64,000 nucleotides of DNA from Argopecten irradians (taxonomy: Eukaryota > Mollusca > Bivalvia > Pectinida > Pectinidae), in the NCBI RefSeq assembly GCF_041381155.1, contig NC_091134.1:13766008-13830007 (forward strand), read 5' to 3'. Below, in pieces: positions 1-11,868 of this stretch. Made by a program: the position numbers and the translations under genes. The notes below the pieces were generated by a model. It saw nothing but the letters and a program-made list of their open reading frames with translations, searched no databases and was not told the origin of the DNA. The stretch's first letter is position 1, and each line of letters opens with the position of its first letter.

Positions 1-2
1 TT

Positions 3-1760
3 TCAGGCAAGTTAGAGGGTAGAGTTGGACTTGTAGAACCAGTAAGGTATATTACTAATAAAAACCTGCTCCTGGCAAAGTCAGTAATATCCCCTAGGGA
101 TGATCACTCTGTTTACTCTCTGTTCTGAATCTTACCCCTCAAGATTTAAAAAAAATACTTTTGTAGGAAAGGTAGAGACCATTGATAAGGTTGTCACACT
201 AGAGAGGGAGAATATAAAATCAGAAACAGAGTTACCTCCCCATTTACAGAGTGTCCTTGACCGGGTATCGGATAAGCTAATGCCCAGTGAGAGGGATGAA
301 GTAAAAAAAGTTACTCAGTGATTATCAAGATATATTTGCATAGCCAAATAATAAGTTGGGACAGACTCAGGTGGCGAAACATCATATAGATACTGGGGAC
401 TCAAGACCCATTAAACTCCCCCTAGGCGGCTTTCTCCTGCGCAGAAGGAGGTAGTAGAGACAGATTTAGAGAAAATGTTACAAAGTGATATCATAGAACT
501 TAGTGTTAGTCCATGGGCCGCCCCTGTGGTTTTGGTCAGGAAAAAAGATGGAACAATTAGATTCTGTCTAGATTATCGCAAACTCAACACCGTAACTAAG
601 AAGGATGCATATCCCCCCCCCCTCCCCTGATAGAGGATGCTTTAGATACTCTCCATGGGGCGAAATGGTTTAGTACTTTAGATCTTGCAAGTGGTTACTG
701 GCAATGCAGCATGAATGAAGGTGACAAACAGAAAACAGCTTTTGCTACTCACAAGGGTTTATATCAATTTAAAGTAATGCCATTTGGCTTATGCGATGCC
801 CCTGCAACTTTCTCTCGAATGATGCAGTTGGTATTAGGGGGTTTTCAGTGGACTAAGTGCTTATGTTATCTTGATGACGTCATTGTCTTTGGTAACACCT
901 TTGATTCTGCATTGATCAACCTCAAGGATATATTTGATTGTCTAAGGAGGACGAATTTATCTCTGAAATCGACCAAGTGCTCTCTGTTTCAATTATCTGT
1001 AGAGTATCTCGGCCATGTTGTCTCGGAAGCTGGCATAAGCTGCAACCCTGAAAAAGTAAAAGCTGTAGCTGAGTGGCCTCAGCCTACAAATGTTTCAGAG
1101 GTACGAAGCTTTCTTGGTCTAGCTGGATACTACCGCCGATTCATCCCTGATTTTTCAACAGTTGTCTCCCCCTTAACTTCTTTGACAAGTAAATCTAAGA
1201 AATTTCAGTGGGATAACAAATGCGAGGAGGCCTTTATACACCTTAAGGAACTATTGACTAGTGCTCCAATTCTAGCTTACCCTGATAACCAAGGTGACTT
1301 TATTCTAGATACAGATGCTTGCAACACATGGTTAGGGCCAGTCTTATCTCAGGTACAGGGTGGTGAAGAAGTAGTCATAGCATATGCTAGCAAGGCACTG
1401 AACCAATCTCAGAAAAATTACTGTACTACACATAAGGAACTACTGTCAGTTGTCACCTTTCTTAGGCATTTCAAACACTTCCTGCTTGGGAGAAGGTTTC
1501 TACTACGTACAGACCATGCGTCCCTCATCTGGCTTAAAAACTTTAAAGACCCCGAGGGGATGTTAGCACGTTGGATCAGTGTCATATATATGTATGATTG
1601 CGAAATAAAACAAAGGCCTGGAAGTCAACATCAGAATGCTGACAGCCTATCTAAAAAACCATGTAGACCATGTAAACGTAGGGGGTGCTCAGATTGTGGG
1701 GATATAGAACAGCAGGTCAAGGGGGGGGGGGGGGCAACGTTGATGGTACCTTCACGTTGA
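3..1760 (+). pseudogene. pol: Gypsy pol: protease-RT linker, reverse transcriptase and RNase H, frameshifted
   Basis: From base 3 a frame reads through the linker typical of the protease-RT junction and stops near 120; the next frame (100-321) carries on and stops at 319-321. RT starts near 400 with [15 protein letters not shown] (about 505-550), then LDYRKLN, a C10 run at 613-622 where the frame changes, and FSTLDLASGYWQ. The longest open segment (711-1760, 349 codons) has MPFGLCDAPATF, the catalytic YLDD at 867-878, FLGLAGYYRRFIPDF, then RNase H with DTDAC, THKELL, RTDHASLIWL and HQNADSLSKKPC. It ends just after a G14 run at 1721-1734, where the frame is lost again. RT copies element RNA to DNA and RNase H removes the template. 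Catalytic motifs of RT and RNase H look intact. Confidence 0.92.
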
Positions 1761-1938
1761 TGGTCCGCCGTCTGCTGAAGTAAACTCACTAGAAGATAGT
1801 AGGGATACAGGATTAAGTAGTAACTGGTTAGACAGTTGGGGCCTTCAACAAATTAAAGAATGGCAAGATAAGGACAGTGCTATACGACAAGTTAAGAACC
1901 TTTAAGCTACCCTTCACCATGTTCCCAGTAGAAGGGCC

Positions 1939-3323
1939 ATGCGGGCATTTCCCTATGAAGTTAGAGTATTCTGCCAATTATGGGATAGGCTAGTGACTAA
2001 AGAGGGTGTCCTTTGTGTGAAAGATAGTTCTGTTAGTCAGCAGGAGATATTCAGAGTTGTTGCCCCGGATAAGATAAGGAGAGAAATATTTATATACAGT
2101 TACACGACTCTAAAACAGCTGGGCATCCAGGCCGTGATATAACAACAGAATTGGTTAAACAAAGATTTTACTGGCCTGGCCTTACAGAAGATGTTCGTAG
2201 ATGGTGTAAAACCTGCAATCAGTGTGCAAGATGTAAACCAGGTCCAGGGCTTGGTCGTTCCCCTTTAAATACTACAATACCCCAGGTTTCTCAACCTTTA
2301 GACAGAGTGGCCGTCGATATTTTAGGAGGTTTGCAGGAGAGTGAAAATGGTAACACTTGTATCATAGTCGTTAGTGATTATTTTACTAAATGGGCGGAAG
2401 CCTACGCTGTCAGGAATCACACTGCCATAACCGTCGCTGATAAATTGTGTACCGAGTTTTTTGGCAGATTCGGGGTTCCGAAACAACTGCACTCTGGTCA
2501 GGGTAGGGAATTTGAGAGTGAAATATTTAAAATGGTTTGCGAAAAAAACTGGGTGTAGAAAAAAAAACCAGAACAACCCCTTATCGTCCCCAGTCTGATG
2601 GTTTGGTAGAAAGGTTAAACCGGACTCTGTTACAAATGTTGTCATTTTATGTCAATGAACACTATAATGACTGGGGTGACCGTCTCCCCTATGTCCTTGC
2701 TGTCTATAGATTAACTCCACACTTTAGCACTGGGTGTAGTCCAAACCTCCTAGTGATGGGAAGGGAGAAAAATCGTCCTATATATATAATGGTTGGAATA
2801 CCAACTACTGAAGCGGAAGTCTACTGTCCCAACATGTATGTGGACTGGCTTCAGAAAGCTATGAGAAAGGCTTTTGTAGTAGCTAGACAAAATTTAGGTA
2901 TTGCTGCTGCCAGGCAGAAAAACTATTTGATCATGGGTTAAGAGCTAGACAGTATGAAGAAGGGGACTTGATTTGGCGTTGGTACCCTCCGGAGCTCAAT
3001 AACAAACTAGGTATGGGATGGACTGGGCCCTCAAAGTTACGAGGAAATTGTTAAAAGTCACTTATGAAGTTCAAAAAACCCCTAGACACCACCCAGTTAC
3101 TATACATGTAGACCACGCAAAACCATATACAGGCAGGGAAGTCCCCGATACCTGGGCACAGTCTGATGTAGAACCGGCTACAGAGCCTGATAGCATCCTA
3201 GATAATGAAGGGGGAAGTTATAGGGATGACGAATTTCCGGTTAGTTCACATGTTTTGAATACTTCAGTTAAAACAAGGGCAGGACGGGTAGTCAAACCGA
3301 AAAAAATATTTTCACCAGAGTAG
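1939..3323 (+). pseudogene. int: Gypsy integrase (H2C2, DDE core, GPY/F end), frameshifted
   Basis: Four open segments in changing frames (1939-2142, about 2097-2558, 2537-2941, 3018-3323) make up one integrase. The H2C2 zinc finger spans the first frame change: two histidines in the LHDSKTAGHPG stretch, then CKTCNQC about 30 residues on. First core Asp is in AVDILG. The second is replaced by Gly: the segment reads LHSGQGREFES where the family has Asp after LHS. The Glu is in SDGLVERLNRTL, beyond the A9 run at 2559-2567. The C-terminus shows a GPY/F-like stretch (W-GP... VTYEVQ ... TIHVDHAKPY). Integrase inserts the DNA copy into host DNA; with the Asp lost and frames broken this copy should be inactive. 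Confidence 0.9.
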
Positions 3324-3511
3324 GATTTGTAGTTTTCTTCAAAATAATAATCTGTATATTTATTATTATATATTAACAGGCTGAAAGTATATGATACTAG
3401 AATGGATGTCCTGCAGTTACCTGTGGATGTGGGCGAACAAAGCAGCCTAGATGACGATATGAGAGTCTGGTGGGAGGAGGGAGGGATGCGCTGCCCTGTA
3501 GAGGAGTGTGA

Positions 3512-3925
3512 AGACCACATCTACATTGGGTTGATCGACACACTGAAGAACTGGTCAAGTATCAGTGTACTCAGTGTTCGTTCAGACAATACTCCAAACA
3601 ACAACTTACACGCCATTACCTGAAACGACACAAGATATCATGGGAGGACGCAAAGAGGATTGTCAATGACACTGAGGGAAGATGCGAACGTAATAATCGG
3701 TTTGTTCCTACTGGAGGGGTTGTAATCCCCCTAAGGCCAGTACCAGAGAGAGTAGCAGTCTATAGGAGTAAGGAGAGGGAGGCTACGAGTTTGGCTGCAG
3801 CGGTTGGCCAGATGGATATTACGACCAGCTCCGTCCATCAGTGCCGGGACGAGGAAGTACGCTTCCGGTGGGACGTAGTAACAGGGGAGCAGTACATACG
3901 CTACTACGAGGACTCGGGGATGTAG
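3512..3925 (+). CDS. Gypsy accessory ORF with one C2H2 zinc finger (no ATG seen)
   Basis: Downstream of integrase, a frame open from 3512 (after TGA 3509-3511) to TAG 3923-3925 encodes about 137 residues. Near its start is a perfect C-x2-C-x12-H-x4-H finger: QCTQC, then 12 residues, then HYLKRH. The overlapping + frame at 3402-3623 contains MRCPVEEC and runs into the same place, so the true ORF probably starts near 3402 with one frameshift around 3520-3550, and may hold a second partial finger. It sits where errantiviruses carry env, but nothing here is env-like. Function unknown; nucleic-acid binding is an inference from the finger. Confidence 0.55.
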   Translation, partial: RPHLHWVDRHTEELVKYQCTQCSFRQYSKQQLTRHYLKRHKISWEDAKRIVNDTEGRCERNNRFVPTGGVVIPLRPVPERVAVYRSKEREATSLAAAVGQMDITTSSVHQCRDEEVRFRWDVVTGEQYIRYYEDSGM

Positions 3926-4558
3926 CTGCGATGACGTAGCTCTGAACGACGGACGGAAGATTTCTGACAGATGGTCGTCGTAGTGGAGGCAGGGTATGAT
4001 TATTCGTTCTATCAGGGATGGGGAGCCACAAGTGAGGAAAGGAGAATCAATACAGCCGACGAGGATTACCTGGACCTCATAGAGTAATCGGGGTCGCGTT
4101 CGCGAGAATGAAGATACTGCGCGTGTGATAAGGGACATATACATATATCGCGTGTGTCGAAAGAGTAAAAGACTATGGAAATCTCGCGGGAGCCCTAAAA
4201 GACTTGGAGAGACTGAACTGTATATTATTTTGTTATATCATTAATTTGTTTAGAATGTTGTATAGAGAATGTGGATGTTAAACATTTAATTTTTTTGCTG
4301 TTTTTGCTCAGGAATTGTTAAACAGATTTGTTATCTTGTATAGACCTTTTCACATGTTTTTGAATCTATTTTTCTAGTATTATTGAATTTATATAATTAT
4401 TGTTGGAATTTGTATGATAATAGCCAGATGTTTAGAGAAGTCTATCCATTGGTTTAATTGTTTTATTTTTTTTTATTTTTTTTTTCTATTTTTGTACAAT
4501 GTTATTTTATAATGTTATTTGTTAAAACTTGGGCTTCGTTATTCAAAGAAGGGAGGAA
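3926..4558 (+). other. Gypsy 3' untranslated region and polypurine tract
   Basis: T-rich noncoding sequence after the accessory ORF. It ends in the purine run AAAGAAGGGAGGAA at 4545-4558, directly against the TG that opens the LTR, as expected for the plus-strand primer. Minus-strand reading frames across 3731-4144 are shadows. Confidence 0.7.
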
Positions 4559-5129
4559 TGTAGCGGGGGACATGTTTACTTGTATTTAATTGTGACTGAA
4601 AGTGGCTCGGATGGCGTATGATAGCTGTAAGTGTGCTCGACTGTGTTTATTTGTCGTTGTGTCAAGTCCCTGTGCAATGTTCCGTGTCATCTGTCCTTGA
4701 CTGTCACCTGTAATACACGTGTTCTGTCTGTATTTTCTCGTGCAATGTTGTCTTGTTAGGTATTCTTCGTTGTGATTGGTCTATAGTCAGGTGTTGAGTG
4801 TTTAAGTATGAGTGTAAAGGCGAGAACGGGGCAGAACGTTGGATTAAGTTCCTGAGACTGCCACTGGTATACTATATGGTGAATGGTTATTTTTAGGTTT
4901 AATTGTTAGGTAGGCGTTGTATCCTTTTCAGCTAGCTGTGAATGTTGTCTCGTTCGTAACCGTTGTAATTATTAATGTTACATGTAATAAATTGTATTAG
5001 TAATTGAGAATGTGTGTCTTGTTCTCCTTCAACAAAACAGTACACTTGAACCTAGGTTGAACTTGAATTGGGGCAGGAGCGATACGGGGAGTTCGAGATA
5101 GAGTTGACCCCCCTATCTCTCCTGTTACA
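4559..5129 (+). repeat. 3' LTR of the Gypsy element
   Basis: Begins TGTAGCGGGGGACATG right after the polypurine tract and ends CTCCTGTTACA, giving about 571 bp with TG...CA ends. An AATAAA at 4986-4991 is a likely polyadenylation signal, placing R and U5 in the right-hand part. The matching 5' LTR lies outside the window. Confidence 0.8.
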
Positions 5130-5504
5130 GATAAATGGTACCAGAAAAACTGTTCCATAACCTGATGGAAGATGGAATGTAGGACTCATAAGAAGTAGAT
5201 AATCGAAAATGTGGTACTCTATAATGTTCGTTGTACCTACATGTAACATTGTCATTGTTACGTTATCCTACTCTTGAAGGAAGAAGTTTAGTGAAAGTAT
5301 ACATCATTGACATTAACGAAATTTCCTTCTCTCAGGTAATGGTTGTAACTGTGATTCTTTATATAGAGATAATTTACTGAGAGAATGGTGGAACGCCGGT
5401 AATAACTCATGTTGCTTTACATCTGCCAGAACACAACAATCCCATACCTCACAATCGATCGGACAACACAAATCGTATTTTAAAGTTTCCCTGTTCAATA
5501 GATA

Positions 5505-5784
5505 TTTAAAGATGCTCCACTGCCGACAAAGCATAAATGATACTCATCATTTAAACAATAATTGGTGTGTAATCGTGTATAATTATGTCTTATTAAAAAC
5601 ACAAAAAATGATTGATTATTTTTTATATTTTTAACTTGAAGTAAAATTAGAAGCTCAAACTTTTCAATGGTGGTATTTATAGTGTAAAATAAGTAACTTT
5701 TTAACTGAAGAAAAATACTAAATCGTCTGTCCCGTTTTTGATATCGAAAAAATACCTTTAGTCAGCAGTGGAGTATCTTTAAAT
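5505..5784. mobile_element. Foldback/TIR MITE, 'GATGCTCCACCGC' family, copy A
   Basis: Starts TTTAAAGATGCTCCACTGCC and ends with the inverse, CAGTGGAGTATCTTTAAA. Interior shares stretches such as AACAATAATTGGTGT and ACACGATTA-like sequence with copies at 28388, 34922, 39060 and 56056. About 280 bp, no coding capacity. Confidence 0.7.
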
Positions 5785-7139
5785 TTTCTTACCGCTGCTA
5801 CATTTTTCATAGAGGTTTTAATAATTTCTTATTTTCTATGTGTAGAGACCATTTAGCATTTGAACTAAAAACCACGCCTAAATGTCTGATTATCTACAGA
5901 ATTTAAATTTTCATTTCCAAATGTAAGGTCTAAAGGTGGTATGTTTTTTTTCTAATCTATAATCAGTAGTACAACAGGTTTTTTTTTTAGATTAGTTAAC
6001 CATTCTCGGGACCATTCATGAAGGTTATGTAAATCGCGATTGATTTTGAGTTTTTTGAAACAAGATGAAGAGGGTACATTAATGATGTATCATCAGCAAA
6101 TAAATCATCAACAAAATAGCAATTATATATACAGTGTATACTACCTAAAAATCCTTAACTACTAATTTAAAAAGGACGAAACATACCCAATAAGAAATAA
6201 ATATATATTAATAAAATTATTGATAAAAGCAAAATGCCATTATGTTCAGTTTACTGAATTAATATTATGAGACGGTATAAATTATATTAAATACCAAATT
6301 ACATAATATTAGAGATTATTTTAATCCCATTTGCGTTTAATAAAGAATCTTTCATTTTTATTTTGCATCAATAAATTTCCAAATAAGATGTCAACTGATC
6401 AATGAGACATGGGGAATGGCAAAACATATACAAACAAACAAATATAGAACATGAATTTTGTCAATCAGAGATCAATATTATACAAATATCTATGGCATCA
6501 ATACATCATTTGGAATATTGAGAAGTGGCACATTTCCAACATAGCAACTGTCTAATACATCATTGTATTCATTTGACTAAAAAATCCTCAAAAAAAGTGA
6601 GAAATGTTATGTTGACAGGAAATCATTAATTCAAAGTCAATCATAAAATATGAAAACCATAAAAAACATAAATGTCATCATTTTACAATACATTCAGGTG
6701 TTCCATCGGTATAAAAATATCTAACTATGGCATAAAGTATCAGCCTCATCTTAAACACCAAATAATGAAAACACTCAATACACTGCATTACATATGGATA
6801 ATTGGATTTCATAAAATCAGTCTTTGAGTCATCAATTTCATACAAAACGTCAATAAAACAACAAGTACCGAACACTGTCCTACAAAAGTTATGTTACACG
6901 TGCATTTTTTTAAATATACATAAAGTACAGAAATATTACAGGCATATCATTATATATTATTTAACAGCCTATTTATCGTTTCTAACACATGAATTGCATT
7001 TTCTGATAGATAAATTGTCAGCAAGCTTACCGGTACATTTGTAACAGATTTTTGGAGGGTCGTGTATATTAAAATCATGCTGTACATTATTATTGACAGA
7101 ACGCCAGCCAAGCTCTAGATTCATTGATTACACTGTACT
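5785..7139. other. AT-rich intergenic DNA, nothing recognised
   Basis: No convincing exon, RNA gene or terminal repeats. Short frames such as 6678-6875 and 6802-7044 lie on opposite strands of the same sequence and look like chance. Confidence 0.5.
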
Positions 7140-9460
7140 TGTACAGTATTCCCTAAATCAGTCTAAAGTATCTCCTAGTTCAGTCTACCGGATCCCATAG
7201 GTCAATCTACCGGATCCACTTGGTCAGTCTACAATATCCCCTCTACCGGATTCCCTAGCTATATATAGGTCAGTCTAAAGTATGCCCTCAGTCAGTCTAC
7301 TGGATCCCCTAGGTCAGTCTAAAGTATGCCCTCAGTCAGTCTACTGGATCCCCTAGGTCAGTCTAAAGTATGCCCTCGGTCAGTCTACTGGATCCCCTAG
7401 GTCAGTCTAAAGTATGCCCTCAGTCAGTCTACTGGATCCCCTAGGTCAGTCTAAAGTATGTCCTCAGTCAGTCTACTGGATCCCCTAGGTCAGTCTAAAG
7501 TATGCCCTCAGTCAGTCTACTGGATCCACTAGGTCAGTCTAAAGTATGCCCTCGGTCAGTCTACTGGATCCCCTAGGTCAGTCTAAAGTATGTCCTCGGT
7601 CAGTCTACTGGATCCCCTAGGTCAGTCTAAAGTATGCCCTCAGTCAGTCTACTGGATCCCCTAGGTCAGTCTAAAGTATGTCCTCAGTCAGTCTACTGGG
7701 TCCCCTAGGTCAGTCTAAAGTATGCCTCAGTCAGTCTACTGGGTCCCCTAGGTCAGTCTAAAGTATGCCTCAGTCAGTCTACTGGATCCCCTAGGTCAGT
7801 CTAAAGTATGTCCTCAGTCAGTCTACTGGATCCCCTAGGTCAGTCTAAAGTATGTCCTCAGTCAGTCTACTGGATCCCCTAGGTCAGTCTAAAGTATGCC
7901 CTCAGTCAGTCTACTGGATCCCCTAGGTCAGTCTAAAGTATGTCCTCGGTCAGTCTACTGGATCCCCTAGGTCAGTCTAAAGTATGTCCTCGGTCAGTCT
8001 ACTGGATCCCCTAGGTCAGTCTAAAGTATGCCCTCAGTCAGTCTACTGGATCCCCTAGGTCAGTCTAAAGTATGTCCTCAGTCAGTCTACTGGATCCCCT
8101 AGGTCAGTCTAAAGTATGCCCTCAGTCAGTCTACTGGATCCCCTAGGTCAGTCTAAAGTATGCCCTCGGTCAGTCTACTGGATCCCCTAGGTCAGTCTAA
8201 AGTATGCCCTCAGTCAGTCTACTGGATCCCCTAGGTCAGTCTAAAGTATGCCCTCAGTCAGTCTACTGGATCCCCAAGGTCAGTCTAAAGTATGCCCTCA
8301 GTCAGTCTACTGGATCCCCTAGGTCAGTCTAAAGTATGTCCTCGGTCAGTCTACTGGATCCCCTAGGTCAGTCTAAAGTATGCCCTCAGTCAGTCTACTG
8401 GATCCCCTAGGTCAGTCTAAAGTATGCCCTCGGTCAGTCTACTGGATCCCCTAGGTCAGTCTAAAGTATGCCCTCAGTCAGTCTACTGGATCCCCTAGGT
8501 CAGTCTAAAGTATGCCCTCGGTCAGTCTACTGGATCCCCTAGGTCAGTCTAAAGTATGCCCTCGGTCAGTCTACTGGATCCCCTAGGTCAGTCTAGAGTA
8601 TGCCCTCGGTCAGTCTACTGGATCCCCTAGGTCAGTCTAAAGTATGCCCTCAGTCAGTCTACTGGATCCCCTAGGTCAGTCTAAAGTATGCCCTCAGTCA
8701 GTCTACTGGATCCACTAGGTCAGTCTAAAGTATGCCCTCAGTTAGTCTACTGGATCCCCTAGGTCAGTCTAAAGTATGCCCTCAGTTAGTCTACTGGATC
8801 CCCTAGGTCAGTCTAAAGTATGCCCTCAGTTAGTCTACTGGATCCACTAGGTCAGTCTAAAGTATGCTCTCAGTCAGTCTACTGGATCCCCTAGGTCAGT
8901 CTAAAGTATGTCCTCAGTCAGTCTACTGGATCCCCTATGTCAGTCTAAAGTATGCCCTCAGTTAGTCTACTGGATCCCCTAGGTCAGTCTAAAGTATGCC
9001 CTCAGTCAGTCTACTGGATCCCCTAGGTCAGTCTAAAGTATGCCCTCAGTCAGTCTACTGGATCCCCTAGGTCAGTCTAAAGTATGCCCTCGGTCAGTCT
9101 ACTGGATCCCCTAGGTCAGTCTAAAGTATGCCCTCGGTCAGTCTACTGGATCCCCTAGGTCAGTCTAAAGTATGCCCTCGGTCAGTCTACTGGATCCCCT
9201 AGGTCAGTCTAAAGTATGCCCTCGGTCAGTCTACTGGATCCCCTAGGTCAGTCTAAAGTATGTCCTCAGTCAGTCTACTGGATCCCCTAGGTCAGTCTAA
9301 AGTATGTCCTCGGTCAGTCTACTGGATCCCCTAGGTCAGTCTAAAGTATGTCCTCGGTCAGTCTACTGGATCCCCTAGGTCAGTCTAAAGTATGTCCTCG
9401 GTCAGTCTACTGGATCCCCTAGGATCCCCTAGGTCAGTCTATAGAACCTCTAGGTCAATA
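7140..9460. repeat. 44-bp satellite array (dimer of 22-bp monomers)
   Basis: About 50 head-to-tail copies of a 44-bp unit. The unit has two 22-bp halves that both begin GTCAGTCTA; one continues AAGTATGCCCTCA, the other CTGGATCCCCTAG, so 16 of 22 positions agree. Each unit carries one BamHI site (GGATCC), and most carry CCTAGG. Variation is concentrated in a few positions (ccctca/ccctcg/tcctca/tcctcg). The left edge (7150-7290) holds irregular single 22-mers; the right edge ends in GGATCCCCTAGGATCCCCTAGG near 9430. No ORF crosses it. Confidence 0.97.
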
Positions 9461-10469
9461 CATCAAATTTGAATATTAACATAACTGATTTACCAATTGA
9501 ATCACTGAAAAGTAATAAACTCATATTTGTTTCCGTTGGGTTTTATTCAATGCAAATATAAATTTAATGTTAACACAGGACTAGATTTACATTGTGACTT
9601 TCATTATTAGATTAGAAGAAAAATATAAGTGTTATTCATAGACAAATTAGAACAAAACAAAAACAAAATGCTAAAAAGAATAATATGAACTGAAAGACAT
9701 ATCAAGGAATAAAAAAAGACCTACGATATTTCGCTGGTCTTCACTGCTGGTTAATTTCAAACTCACAAGAAGGCCTTTCCATGTATACTGCAAAATGAAA
9801 ATAAGAAAGAGCTATAAAGTTTTAAACCATCAGTATTGCAATTGTGTTGTTTCATGGATATTTCAGTATAGATGTATAGACAAAACTGTTGCTAAAACCG
9901 AGTACCATTAATGCAATTCGGTAAAACATTTATAAATTACTTAATTGCTTAATTGATTTTACACTGCAATGTATGTTTTTTCTAACCATCATAAAGCAGG
10001 ACTGTACATGCAATTTCCCTTCTCTTTGATTCCATATCAGTCCTGGAGATACTCAACAATGTTTCTCCTATCAGGTGTCTTTTTGCAAACTGAAGTTAAC
10101 AAATTTAGCAATAAATGAATTAAGATTTGGTTTTCACTTTATGTTATGTTTTAAAAAAAATACACTTAGAATTTGTTGGTAGAGCATGTTGCACCTCATA
10201 AGGCTTCAGGTTACAGATAATGCATTGAATAATTAAATATTTAACAATTTTCAGTTTATGAATTGTTTGGTAAAATCGGCAAAATTAGATGGAAACAGGA
10301 AACACGTCAATAATTTTTTTAGAACTCATCACTATTGTGACTTATTTAACAGTGACCTACCATCAAACAGTACACTCCACGGTTGCATCTGTCTTGTTGT
10401 CGAATGTAATCTTTGGTCTCTAAATACCAGGATGCTTTATACAGCAGTTTAATTGACAAACTTTTATCC
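9461..10469. other. AT-rich intergenic DNA
   Basis: No recognisable gene. A 64-codon + frame at 10258-10452 has no family features and no flanking splice signals that I trust. Confidence 0.45.
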
Positions 10470-10788
10470 CATCATCATAATATGGCCGCCAGGCAGCTAT
10501 CTTGGACCCTAGTTGTACAAAATTGCATTTTAGGACCGATTAGTCAACAGGAAGGTCGACAGGCCGCTATCTTGGATTTTGATAGTTGATGTATGTTACC
10601 ACTATGTTGCAGAATGTACTGAAATAAAATGTCTAAAATTTCGTATTTAGGTTTCCCTAGGATTTTATTTTTGCATATTGTATTTTGGGACCAATCCGTG
10701 AACAAAATGGCCGACAGGCCCCTATCATGAATTTAATAGTTACAATTTAATAAGTACAGAAAGATCCCTCTGGGATCTCTTGTTGTAA
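10470..10788 (+). mobile_element. Tandem-core interspersed repeat, degraded copy 1
   Basis: Two to three diverged copies of the ~155-bp unit of the array at 48386-50405: ATATGGCCGCCAGGCAGC, ACAGGCCGCTATCTTGGA and AAAATGGCCGACAGGCCC, with 'GCATTTTAGGACCGAT' between. Ends in the family's terminal hairpin AAGATCCCTCTGGGATCTCTTGTT. Confidence 0.75.
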
Positions 10789-11395
10789 ATGACATTTATT
10801 GCAGATACATGTATATTTTTTGGTAATAGAACAACTTTATAGTTTCTTTTTAAATTGTAATTATGATGATATCAGAAAATCCTCAGACCTTAGTCATTTC
10901 CTACCGGCTTCTTTATATGTTTCAAATACTGCAACAATCCATTATTTCAATGAATAAAAGTTATACAAAGCCTTTGTTACCTTATTGTATAGTTTTAAAA
11001 GTCTAATGGTAAATTATCAATTATCAAAAAATACTAATGAGAATTCATTTATACCTTTCCAGTTATCTCGGTTATTACTGTAGGTACTCGACAGTTATAA
11101 TCATAGTCATCTAATCTACTAATTAGTATTCTTCATCAATGACAGAGATAATTTTTTTGAAAAGGATTTGATTTAAGGAGAAGATTCACAATTTGATAAA
11201 AGGATTGAATAATTTTAACACGTTTCCATCATTGCCCTGATTTATTAGTTTAGACCATGAAATACTTCTATCAGTTATTGTTCAAATGCCTTATTATAAT
11301 ATATAAAGCATCAATATAAACCTTTTTTATTTTTAAAAATTTTGTTAATCAATATTTGTAAAACAAAATTTGCATCAATTGTGGGACATTGAGGC
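10789..11395. other. AT-rich intergenic DNA
   Basis: Nothing recognised beyond simple AT-rich stretches. Confidence 0.4.
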
Positions 11396-11868
11396 TTAAC
11401 GCAAAAATGGGCATCTGTTACTCAGAATTGCATTATACTTCTGATCCCATTTCATCAGCGTTTTATTCAGAATTGATGTAAATATTTTACCCATAGATCT
11501 CCATCTAATTAATGCCAACCTAATTATTTGGGTTATGGATATCAAGTTTTTTTGTAAATCAATACTATACACCATTTTGACCATGACTGGAATATATTGT
11601 TGAAAACATTAGTAAGATATAACAGTAATTCATTTAAACTGTCTGTAAAAAATATAATTGAAAATCCTATCTTGCTACAATTTTTGTCCGTTTTCAGATT
11701 TCGTTCCGCAGCTATCACTTCATCTACGCTTATATGTAAGTCTAATTCTTCAAATATAGGATTTCCAGTACTTTTTACGTAGACATTGTCAAACTCTCCA
11801 CTATTCACGTTATTGGAATGGATATAAAAATCATCCATCTTCATATTGTCTTTATAATTTATTTTCAA
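11396..11868 (-). pseudogene. LINE reverse-transcriptase fragment
   Basis: Two overlapping minus-strand frames (11542-11868, then 11396-11584) read as the N-terminal part of a non-LTR reverse transcriptase: ISVDEVIAAERNLKTDKNC, then FFTDSLNELLLYLTNVFNNIFQS and CIVLIYKK, then after a frame change GKIFTSILNKTLMKWDQKYNAI. The order (framework helix, 'xIxxIxKK', 'GKIFTSILNKRL') fits RT motifs of LINE ORF2. No YxDD segment is present, so it is a short dead fragment. Confidence 0.7.

Larger units (their letters stand above)
1..5129 (+). mobile_element. Ty3/Gypsy LTR retrotransposon, 3' portion
   Basis: Order is protease-RT linker, reverse transcriptase, RNase H, integrase with H2C2 zinc finger and GPY/F-like end, a short extra ORF, polypurine tract, then an LTR beginning TG and ending CA. 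That order (RT-RH-INT) defines Ty3/Gypsy. The 5' LTR, primer binding site, gag and most of protease lie left of the window, so target-site duplication and LTR divergence cannot be judged. The coding part is split over several frames, so this copy is not autonomous as it reads here. Confidence 0.93.

Noticed and set aside
3731-4144. 137-codon minus ORF inside the Gypsy element
   Set aside because: Antisense shadow of the accessory ORF and 3' untranslated region.
7140-9460. CRISPR-like appearance of regular repeats
   Set aside because: Repeats abut with no unique spacers, and the surrounding DNA is eukaryotic; it is a satellite.
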